This document shows positions 1 to 10,200 of a DNA stretch of 64,000 nucleotides, one piece after another (position 1 is the stretch's first letter; each line of letters opens with the position of its first letter). The stretch covers positions 372,001 through 436,000 of the forward strand of contig JAECYW010000027.1 of the NCBI GenBank assembly GCA_023014335.1, in the 5' to 3' direction. The notes under the pieces were generated by a model that was given only the letters and a program-made list of their open reading frames with translations, was not told the DNA's origin and ran no database searches. Source of the stretch: Galerina marginata (taxonomy: Eukaryota > Basidiomycota > Agaricomycetes > Agaricales > Galerinaceae). A program made the position numbers and the translations under genes.

Positions 1-59
1 TGTAACCTACTCAAGCTGCTTGAGAGGATGAGCAGTTAGATAGGCAAATTGGCTACGAA

Positions 60-410
60 AAGTAGTAACCGATACGCGCACGTGGAATTGACTCGCCAAG
101 GGAGTGTTGACTCTGGAGAGAATTCGAAGACGCTAAATTTAAAATGATGACTGCCACGACTCGGATAGCTGGATCATCCGATTCATCGGTCGATGTTGGT
201 CATGCGAGCTGAAGGGCTGAAAACAAAACGTATATGCCGCTCAACCGAATGTCACTGTCAGGAAGAATGCGTATTAGGACAAGGAAAGGTGAAAGAAAGA
301 GCACGATAGAGGACGAGCCAAATGGCTTCAGCCTGCAAACCAAATAGCGACAAACTAAACCCACTCTTCCCGACATTTTTCTTCCAACGTTCTCGTTTAC
401 CAGCACAACC
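60..410. repeat. Dispersed repeat R1, copy a
   Basis: The segment around the words GTTGGTCATGCGAGC and ACCAAATAGCGACAAA recurs in the same orientation at about 39495-39750, diverged by substitutions and small indels. Its left part (AGTAGTAACCGAT...GAATTGACTCGCCAA) also resembles 1045-1150. The - strand frames of both long copies encode similar peptides (shared CRYLV and SFLVLI-like words), so the family may derive from an old coding element, but no domain can be named. Confidence 0.55.
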
Positions 411-1044
411 CTTTCGTTCCTTCTGCTTAGAGTGATAGGCAGATTATGATGGTTTACTTTAACTCGTCTTTCAGTCTAACCTCCCTCTGACTCTTTTTCC
501 AGCGGCCATACCACCCTCCAAGACAGTAACTCCAAGTTAAATGGCGTCCGTTCGTTATTTCTGGGTCGATATCACGGAACTTGATGCTGAAGGGATGATT
601 CTGGGTTCGTAGTAAGTGCATTATGGAAATGTTATTGAGAAAACTGGTCATGAGCCTTCTTCCCAATGATTGACCAGGACACGTACTTCAAGCTACGTCG
701 GCTGTGCTTTGTCGACGCCCACGTCAAGCTCGACGAAACACGCGGATTAGGTGCATCGACGACCACCGATTCCCGCTTACAGGCGCTAGCAGACTTATGC
801 AGTCGTGCTTTTCGCCTGTCTGAGATTCCACCTCCGCTTCTAGATGGTTTCCGTCGTCGTGGTCGTCCCGTCGACTTGATATCCTTTCCGAGTCGTAGCT
901 TTGGCGTTCCCTATTACGATATTCCACTCGGAGTAAATTTCTTCTACCTCCACTTATTCCATACCCATCAGGCATCAGACAAATTTTGATCCACCAATTC
1001 GTCATCTACAGGTCTGGCTACCGTTTCTGCTGCTTCCAGTCTCC

Positions 1045-1150
1045 GAAATAGTAACCGATGATCGCACGGGGAACTGACTTGCCGAGAATGACTTTACAAA
1101 TCGCGATAGACGGATGATGGATATTGGTCGGCAAAGCAGCAAAAACGAAT
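1045..1150. repeat. Dispersed repeat R1, partial copy b
   Basis: A shorter copy of R1. AATAGTAACCGAT is followed by CGCACGGGGAACTGACTTGCC and then by GGATATTGGTCGGCAAAG. The same order of words is seen at 62-200, with deletions. Confidence 0.4.
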
Positions 1151-2406
1151 ACTTATGCAATACTTATGAGACGACAACGACGGACAGCAGTGGGGCCATG
1201 GGAGCAACCCGTGGTAAAAAGTTGATGCGGCGCGCTCTATCCTGATTGCTCGGCAGAGGGTCTCCCGGGCGGTCTGGTCACCACCGCAGCATCATGCACA
1301 GCTCCACCTCGAAAGCTCGATTCTAGTTATATAGCACGTATTTGTCTCAGTTCCGCAAATTGTTTGATTTCCATCTCCCATCTCCCTTCAATGTCATATT
1401 CCACCCCGTCCTCAAAGCATCCCACTGTCAGCGGTCTGTTGGATTTACAGGTCACTCATTATGCGCGAAGTTCGTACCTTTGACCTCGACAATTAAAAAT
1501 GCGTTCTAATATGATGCAGTTGCTGCGAATACGATGTTCTTATACGACCACTGTGAGCGATTACTGTTTTTATGTCCCTCACAGAAATACCTAGACCTGG
1601 GTTGTTTACAGTGATAACTGTAAACGACGAGGTGCGAAATATAGCATTCTATTTAATGGATTTTTAATACATTTCGGGGCGCTATTCAGGTAGAATTGAT
1701 TTGGGTAATTTTCCAATTTTCGATATCCGAATGCAAGCTGACCGAGTGTTTTTCCAGAAAGCGAAGTGGTCATTTGTGACAATACTATTTCTCATGGTGA
1801 GTTTCGAGTTCGTCTGACTAATTTGAAAGTTCCAATGCTTTTCTAGAATCGATACTATGTCTTTGCTGCCGTTTTGTGAGAGTTCGATCCGCGTTTCCCA
1901 GCAAAATATAGAAATATGACCTGGGCTCTATAGCTTCAATTTATACGGTGACAGTGCATTTTTTACTGTCGTCGAAAAACATCTCAAAGACAACCATCAG
2001 TGTTCTTTTCTCCAAATATCACAGATACAGTGCGCGATTCGTGTCCCGAATCTCATCTCCCATCTCACACTTTTTTATGCAGATGTTTGTTGTTCGAAAG
2101 CGTCACTGAAAACATTACGGGTTTGCTAACATATCCCCTCTTGCGGATCAAAAACTAGCTTTGCGGGCCAACGCTGCGCGCGGCATGTACGAGACCCGAC
2201 TTGAAACTACGCCAGTCCTGAAGAATGGCTTGACTTCACTAACGTCTGGTGACTGATGATTTGTTCTGTAGTTCTGCATTCTCTCTTGCGTTAAGTGCAC
2301 TTGTTTCTTCAAGTTTAGGTCACGCTTGCCTTTGACGTGTGAAATGATTGGGTGTTACGAAGTCTCTGGGGAAAGCCGAAGGTCTTGAAAATTACCGAGA
2401 CATACT

Positions 2407-2511
2407 TGTAGGTCATTATTCTAATAGGCTTTTGAGCGTAGCCGAACACCGTGGCAGGTTATGATAATTGCGAAGTCATATATGTAGGTAATTATTCTAA
2501 TAGGCTTTTGA
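2407..2511. repeat. Pair of 30-bp direct repeats, 75 bp apart
   Basis: The 30 bases at 2407-2436 and 2482-2511 differ at one position only; both contain TTATTCTAATAGGCTTTTGAG. The period is 75 bp. The pair lies just upstream of the degenerate coiled-coil gene at 2577. It could be a small tandem duplication or the footprint of an element; the function is unknown. Confidence 0.8.
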
Positions 2512-2576
2512 GGTGGCTCATTGGAGGTGATATAAACAGCCCACAATGCGTTAGCTCCCCCCTCCCCCACCCAAAA

Positions 2577-3100
2577 ATGCCTCACGAACTCCCCACTGAA
2601 GCCGATCTCATAAAAGCCGTCGACGTCGCTAAGCGTGAGCAAACTGAAGTTTGGACAGACGTGGCCAGTATGGAAACCGTGCCGTGGTCGAATCAGCTCG
2701 TAAACGCAAGGTGGAAAGTCATGCCCGCGTCAATATGTTGCTCGATCATTTGAGAGATATGGCCGTGGTGTCTATGTCGGATGTCAGCAGGGGTAAGCAG
2801 AACCATACATTACCATCACTGATTTGAAGTACTGAAGTGTCGAATGTGACCATAGCCGCGACAAAGCTCCTTAGCATGACTTGTGAGATGGATAAAGTCA
2901 GTGATACCATCGGCAATCGCGTCAGAGAACTTGAAGATGAGCTTAAGGTAACGTTCGAAGCGCAGGCGGACGAGATGCGTCATTTCGAGGTCCTTGAAAG
3001 ATTGAAAGCTCAAGGAAAAGTATTCGATGAAAGGTTAGGGATGGCGAAGGGAGAACTCAAAATGTTCCGACGCGTCGTTGGTCGACAATACAGGCATTGA
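2577..3100 (+). pseudogene. Broken gene for a small coiled-coil protein
   Basis: The first ATG (2577) opens MPHELPTEADLIKAVDVA. Near 2640-2675 the reading frame that looks coding changes, to one reading VESARKRKVESHARVNMLLD. A canonical donor at 2793 (phase 1) joins an acceptor ending at 2865. The last segment (2866-3100) encodes a charged helical tail with heptad-like Leu/Val/Met spacing (DTIGNRVRELEDELKV) and ends at a stop. The only GT-AG that could repair the early frame break would give a 34-nt intron, too short for this genome. I therefore read it as a frameshifted relic, although a missed exon is possible. The protein family is not recognised. Confidence 0.35.
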
Positions 3101-3669
3101 AGGCGAATTTTCTTCCCATAACGCATGATTTGAAGTTTTTTTTGACGCTCAGAAGTACATTATATTCATTGTCTCAGCATTTGGGGGATAACGTGCAGAC
3201 CATTGAAGAGGATTTGGAAGGGGCGGGCGGCAGTTAGTTTTATAAGAGCGAACAATGCAAAATTTGGGCTAAGAATTTAATGTGTTACGGCGAACGAGAT
3301 TGGTTATCAGCTCGCAGTATTCCTAAGTCTAGACTTTCATATTAGCAGCCGGCCTTCTATATTGCTCGTAAACCCTCAAATTGCCAAGCGCTTATATCAA
3401 TAATTTTTGCACCGCCACCTACAACCAGCGTCTATCGCGAATTTCAGCGTTCCAAAAATAAACTATCCACTCCCGCGACTATTGAATCTAGTCCGTGACT
3501 TATAAGTCGTACATTCCTCGTAACGCCCTTCTCACTCACACTTTCCACTTCACCATAACCGCCTCTTTCAATCAATCAAATTCTTCACGGAGTCGGAACT
3601 CGTACTCATCCAAGTAAGTTCTCATCTCTAATCTAACATATTCATTGATCTTGAATTTCGTTTACTAGA
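3101..3669. other. Intergenic; probable promoter of the 3670 gene
   Basis: No gene is visible. The last 200 bases are pyrimidine-rich with CTTATAAG at about 3498, inside the perfect palindrome GACTTATAAGTC. A TTACTAG box and a GTAAGTTCTC...ACTAG pair (about 3613-3668) suggest a 5'-UTR intron ending directly before the ATG at 3670. Confidence 0.4.
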
Positions 3670-4051
3670 ATGTCTGCCAACCCGAAAATCACTGCAGGCC
3701 TCGCTAACCGCGTCGCCAAGTTTCCGCGCCTCTGCCGTGGCGCCCAATGCATCGTCGTTTATGAAGTCAACGGCAAAGATGAGAATCGTATTGCGCGATA
3801 CAAGGACGTGGCTTGGGACCTATTCAATGGAAAACCGGTGAGTGTTTGCCCCGTATGTTTTCGACGATTGACGAATACTTCTGATCTTAGATGGTAATCG
3901 GTCACACCGTCTGGGTGGATGGCGAAGAGGTGCTTATCGGCATTGGAAAGACGACCCCACTTCAGTGAGTTTTGTCTTTTAATTCAATCTTCCGCTCTCA
4001 TTGAATTCTGTTAGCGCGTTTTGCGGTCAGTGCGGCCAAGATGTGCTCTAG
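3670..4051 (+). CDS. Small three-exon protein with Cys pairs, unknown function
   Basis: Exons are 3670-3837, 3891-3964 and 4015-4051 (279 nt, 92 residues). Both introns (53 and 50 nt) start GTGAGT and end TAG, and all phases fit. The protein is basic at the N-terminus, has a pair of cysteines near residues 21 and 26 (LCRGAQC) and ends in CGQCGQDVL. Four cysteines in CxxxxC and CxxC spacing would fit a small zinc site, but no family is recognised. The stop lies only 153 bp from the stop of the convergent Helitron protein, so the gene may be a host gene next to the element or cargo carried inside it. Confidence 0.65.
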
Positions 4052-4204
4052 AAAAACGGTGCAGGATACGGAGGGTGTGAAAGCTGCTCATTTTCTGTGG
4101 TAGTTGATAGTTTCGAACGTGGTATTTTCATTTGTTACCGAGAGCGAAACCAGGGCGGCGTTGTAAATTGGGTACAGAATAACAATTTCAAGTTTATAAG
4201 AGAA

Positions 4205-7200
4205 TCAAGATCGTGCATAAAATGCGATGGCTGGGGTATTTCCTGCTTTGAATTTCAGGAACTCATCGAGACTGCCTGAAAATGAATCGGGAATGCCGTG
4301 CATTCCAGCAATTCCATCGTGAAACCAAGTTGACTTTGATTTGTCAATGAATCGAGCCGTGAAATGGTTAGATTGCAAGTAAACTATGCCCTTAAGGTCG
4401 TACTCGAGATGACCTGGTGTAATAATCAAACGGCTGTTTGTTTCTACATTGTATTGCAGAGGGAAAAAGATGAACGGTGGCGGTGTCTCCGAGAAATCTG
4501 GGTGATTAAGGAAAGATTTTTTGCCCCTGAGCTTACAGCCATCACATAGACAATTTTTTCGGAATCTAATTTCGATCTGACCTTGAATGGATCTAGGATA
4601 GCCGGCACGTGGGCGAGAGAGTAGAATAAACTTGGATAGGTTGAAAAAAGCGAGGTTTGACGTGTACGAACATTTTTCACATTTGGCAGTCGTTATATTG
4701 TTGTCATCATCGAGTAAAATTCCGAGTAGATGTTCGACTACGGATTGGATATCAGTGGGTTTATTTCCAAGTGGGAAGTCGACTGCGTTGTCTTCGTGGA
4801 ATTTTTTGCGTAGCTTGTTTCTCGTTAGATTTATATCTCTGCTTTTAGTAAAGTCGCTTACAACCATTTTCATGTAGTGAGATACGCCCATCCATTCGTT
4901 CGGGACAGTGCTCTGCTTTTCGCACCAAGTATTATACAGGATAAATAGCAGTGAATCATAGGCGCAGCTCCAATTAACGTTGTCCCATTTCGGTCCGATG
5001 ATAGATTGGGTTGTCATCTTCTCCGATTTGATCTTTGGCTTGGAAGAGCTGTTCTGTTGTATTTTTAGCTTTTTCTGAGTGTGCTGGTGGGCAGCGGCGA
5101 GTTCTTGGTTAGCCACACGTTTTTTCTGTCTTTCCGCTTTTTCTTTTTCTAATTTTTTAGCATGTTCTTCGTGCGCCTTTTTATTTTCTGCGATGTTCCA
5201 CAGCACCCCGGTAGTGTCTGGATTTAATTCGGTGTCGCCTGTATTTTGGTCTAGTGCTTGGTGCCAGGAGATAGAGATGTCAGCGTTTGTCTGTTTTAGC
5301 TTATAGTAATTCATTAAAGTTGGATTTCTCAGTTCAGAAATTGAATTTTCGTCGATGCTACCTTCGTAGCGTAGCTCAGTCATTTTATTCAAAATCTCGA
5401 GCTCTCTAAATTCCTGCCTTAGATAGCCTGAGATGCCTCGCGTGATTTTTGAGGCATCAAAGCTTTGTAGAATTGCAGTACCGTCGACAGAAGCACTTCT
5501 AGAAAGAGCCGTGTATACGGCTTGGTGATTCTTACTTCTGCCTAGGTCTACAATATTTGTTATGCGTGTTTTTCCCTGGGAAGCATAATCGGTCATCGCA
5601 AAAAATGGAAGAGCGGGTACTTGCCAGCGCTTCAAAGACACAAAGTCTCCACTGGGCATTCGCATTGACAGAGGTCCGTGATTTGCTGTTGGGATTGGCA
5701 CTACGTTCATTGGTAGGCCAGGAAATTGAACGTTTCTGGGGGGTTTGTTTAATTTGATGAAGAGCGTTTTTAGTGTTTCTTTTCCATCTGGTAAAGATGC
5801 TGCGTCCCAACCCCAGACCGTGCCGTCCTGCCCACGTGTAATGCACAATTCAGTTGCGTCATTGTTGCAAATCATAACAGGCATTCCTTTGCATAGAGAC
5901 AGTCTAGCAGCTACCCGCTCTTTTGAGGCAGAAGGGGGAAGGCCCCATAATTTCTCCTGGAATTTTGGTCCCATTATTTTTGCATTGACATATTTTTTCT
6001 TCTTACCCATAGATTTATTTCCGGGTGGTATTACAGAGTCCGTAGAATAAAAGTGATGCAACTCCGCGTTGTTGTCTTTCGCAAATTTCTGAAGGCCTAA
6101 TTCGTTGATTCGGTCCTTTTGGGAATTCAAGCTTGTGATTACTGCAGCACTACGAAATTTGGCGCGGTTAAAGTAGTCTTGGCCTGCCGCTTTAGGGTTA
6201 ACGATCAACGTTTTCAGGAAATTAATGTCGTCTTGTGTACAACTAGCAAACCTCATGTTTTGTAGGCATATTCGGAAGCATTCATCACGTACAGACTGCA
6301 CTTTTTGCCTCATGTTCTCAGTGAGAAGAACAACCGTCGAGAATTGATGCCAAATAGCTCTTCCTAGAAAATTTTCTTGGTGTATAACACTAGGACGCGA
6401 TCGCGGCGATGATACCGATCCGTCATATAACGAATGTCCACCCACCGGAGGTAATTGAGCAAAGTCTCCCAATAATATAACATTTAAACCCCCAAAGATT
6501 TGGGTATGATTGTTAGTAATATGACAAAGCCGGGCGCTTATTTTGTATAGGTCGTGGCAGGACAGCATCGACACTTCATCAAGTATAACATATTCGACAC
6601 CAGCGAAGCGTTGTCGGGCTTCACGTATGACCGTTGCTTCGTTACGGTTTCCTTCGATTTCTGCATCGCGGATTCCTAGCATTGAGTGATATGTCGAACC
6701 GTTAAGTTGCGCGGCTGCACTGCCCGTTGGCGCCAGGGCAACATATCGGCCCGATTCCTTACGTCTGTCAAAGAACTTGCGAACAGCATGTATCACGCGG
6801 GATTTGCCGGTACCCGCCATACCACCTAGGTACATTTTTAATTGATTTGGCGCCAGAGACGTCGCGTGGTTTGCAATAATTCGAAAAGCACGTTCTTGTT
6901 CGTGATTTAAGGCATCTTCTTTGACTATGTTGTTGATAATATTTTGCGCTTTTTGAGTTCGTGCGTGGTAGTCTCGCAGAAAGTAGTTAGCATCTAATAA
7001 CTTGATTTTTTCCGTGTCGGTTTGGTCACAACCCTCAGGAAACCCGTTTAGATCATTCTTGGCTTTAGTATTTCCGGCCTGTAATTTTAGGGCCTTCAAT
7101 AAGGCGTCCCGGGCTGTTTTCACGACGTTCCTCCAACCTGAAGGCGACAAATTAATATTTGGTCTGCTGTGATCGTCTTTGGAAGAAGGGGTGTCAATTT

Positions 7201-10200
7201 TTTCACTGTCAATTTTGGCCTTAAAGTAACCAGCTGCATGTAATACTCGGTCCATTTCATGTTCTTGAGCTTTTCGAGTACATTCTGACGTGTTTGGCTC
7301 CCATAAGATATCATATACACCGTCTTCAACGTCCTGTCTGATGGCATTCTCTTCGTGTTCATTGATTTCTTCGCCATCTAAATGTCCGCTAGAGATATTG
7401 GACATGAACGCCAGGGATTGTGCCGCTTTTTGTTTGGAGTGGTGGTCATCGCGAGCGTCTAAGCATTCGTACCGTAGGTTGAAATTTATCATGAGCTGGA
7501 GTTCACGAGGGGAAAAGGTGTGATTAGATAGGGCAGTGTCCCAAGACTCGGTTGATGATTTTAAATCAGTACCTCTGCGGAAAGGCTTAAATAGAGTCAT
7601 CATTGTCATACAGTAGAAATCCCGGTAACCTTCATCCGATCGGGGTAAACCCCCTCCTAAAAAGTTGGGCACAATGTTTAGCAAGCGTTGTCGGTCATAC
7701 ATTGGGTAGTGAGATATAAACTGCGGATGGTCCGGCTGGTATGACCCTTCTAGGTGTCGTTGTAGTAACTCTCTTTTTTCATCGGTTGTGAGCTTTTTAA
7801 TCGATATTGGAGGAACTTTTGCATCTTTTTTTTCGTAGAGATGTTCTTGCTGAGTCTCTTCCGTCGAAAAAAAAGTCAGCAGGTATCTGAGAATATCTTG
7901 TTCTTTTTTGCTTCTTCTTTTTTTGGTGCTGCCTTGTATCCAGTTATATAAGTTAACATTTTCAAATTTAGATGGACGTAGAATATAATCGTAAACATTG
8001 TTTTTCAGGTAGTAGCGTTGGTTTTCCTGTCCAATCTCAACCTGTTCGTCTTCATCGCCTTCTCCTTCAATTTGAAGGCCTAATTCAGGGTAGTCATTGC
8101 ATTGATAGGCTGCTTCATTAATCTCGTTTTCGACGTGTCGGACGTACGACCTCCAATAAAATGGGACAAATTTATGGCTTGTGTAATAGTCGTCGTGGCC
8201 GAGAAGATACATCGCCGCCATTGGACTACCTATTTCTAATTTCGTAGATAGAGCGTTTACAATCTTTAGTAGAGTTCTGCGCGCTCCGTTTAGCGGCCGT
8301 GTAGGGTCTTCTGGTTCGTTTTTCTGCTTTTGTAGCACCTCATAAGCCGTTGTGAATAGTTGATGAGTCTTGAGCGCTTGTTTTGTGACATAGTCAGTCA
8401 CGTAGGAAATCACCGCTTTAACGGCAGTACCTGACAATAGAGATGTTGCGTCTGTGTTGGAACGCATGAGCATTGTTAAAGGCGGGCTATAGGTATTTAT
8501 ATATTGTTCAGTTTTCTTCATGTCAATATGGCCATCCTCGGGATCGATCGTCGTTGTCTCATATATATCTCTTGGAAAGCGTGCGGCACAAGTGCCATCG
8601 GGAGATAGGCAGCCTTTGGGCGTGTTTTTTGGGGCACTCGTGCTTTCGCTTCCCTTTGATGATGCTCTACATGAATGAACGTTGGATCGGAGGACGATAT
8701 TGTCTACTTCGCACTGGTAAGAGTTAATCCAAGCTTTGGTTTGTTGACATTTCGGACAGCCGGTGCAATGGTCAGAGTTACATATTTTTGGCGGCATGGT
8801 AGGAAGGAAGAGAGTTGGATCATGGACGTCCACAGAACCCTCGTCTGTTTCAGAAGTCTTGTTATTGTACACTCTTTCTTTGATGTCGTCCATTGATCCA
8901 GTGAGGAAATCACCAGTGTGTGCAGCTTCTAAATACTCTATCAAAGCTGCCTGGAAGGCTTTATCTCCGTTGATTAATCTGTCTCTGATTTGTTGGGGAG
9001 TCAGAGAACCCGATATCCAGAGTAACATATGTAGGTGAAGTGTTAATCTTCCCTGCTGCTCTACCATTCCATAATAGGCATCTGTTTCTCCATATATTCC
9101 GGACGAAGAAGTTCCAACTCCAAGAATATGTCGAATGAATGCCTGTACCATAAACCGGAAAAATCGTGCGGCTGCCACGGGGTTTTGGGCAATTAAAACA
9201 CTTCGTTCTCTAGCAGGCAGTGGAATATGAGGAGTAAAGTCGATTTTCGTTCCTGCATAGTAAATGCACAATGGATGTCTAGAATCAGCGGGTGAAAATG
9301 TGATAAACCATAAGGGCGCGCCTTTGAACGACATCAATGACCAGAGCTCGTTTCTTCTGAATTTCTTTGATGACAGTGACCCTTGTACATGGCCTCCAAC
9401 ATGATCTATGTCGTTCAAGATAGCATAACATTGTTTTTCGTCATCGGTAACGGGCTTGAAAGCATCGCCGGCTCTCAAGGCGGCGGAGATTTTTACTAGA
9501 GTATGTGGATTAATGCCCGACAGTCGGTCTGCGACATTTGCGAAATTGGTCCGTTTTGCAGCAAGGAAACTGCCCGTAATAGATGATTTCATTTGTTGAT
9601 GGTTGAAGGCGACGATGGGAAAATGGACATCAGTTTGAAAGCGTTTATCGTGGTACATAAGTAGAAACTTTTTATGGGATGACTCTGAAATCTTACCCCG
9701 TAAATGGTGCTGCCCAATGCCGCCATACCCGAAGGGAAATAGCCAAGGGAACATTTTTGGATAAGCTTCTGGGTTATCATACATCGACAATGGCATTCCG
9801 TCATGGCCAATTCCGAGAACCTTACCCTCAGATTGCAAATGTCTCAGTGCAGCAGCTTTCATTGCCTTTGGATCCATTGTGGAGTACTCTGTTCCTGTTA
9901 GTCCATGGACAGTGAATGGGCACGGTCCTTCCTCGGTACCGTGTTCTACCTCGTTATCGTCGAGGCTCATTTCCGTATCCAATTTATTTGATGTGCCTTC
10001 TGTTTTCCGAAAATCAACTACGACTGGTATCCCGTTTTCCGGGTACGACAGAAGGTTCGCTTCAGAAATTATTAGATCGGAATACGCTGTATGGTTCAAC
10101 TTTAACCAATTGAGGGCATCGGCCACTTTGTTCCGCCTGACAAGTAAAGGGGTTCTGGAAAAATCTTCGGGGGTGGGAGCCGAACTCCCCAAATAAACAA

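Larger units (their letters stand above)
1..2576. other. Intergenic, repeat-bearing, no convincing gene
   Basis: No reading frame here has a recognisable domain or a coherent set of splice sites. The longest frame on the + strand (666-989, 107 codons) is opposed by an equally long one on the - strand (724-1005), as expected of a non-coding stretch. The first 410 bases and the stretch at 1045-1150 belong to a dispersed repeat that recurs near 39.5 kb. The stretch 1340-2400 is AT-rich and shows nothing I can name. Confidence 0.5.

Noticed and set aside
666..1005. Opposed 107- and 93-codon ORFs
   Set aside because: Long frames on both strands over the same bases, no domain and no splice context; likely chance.
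3485..3515. CTAG followed by the palindrome GACTTATAAGTC as a Helitron 3' end
   Set aside because: The base next to CTAG is T where A is expected for this orientation, the palindrome has no loop, and the stretch lies beyond an intact gene.
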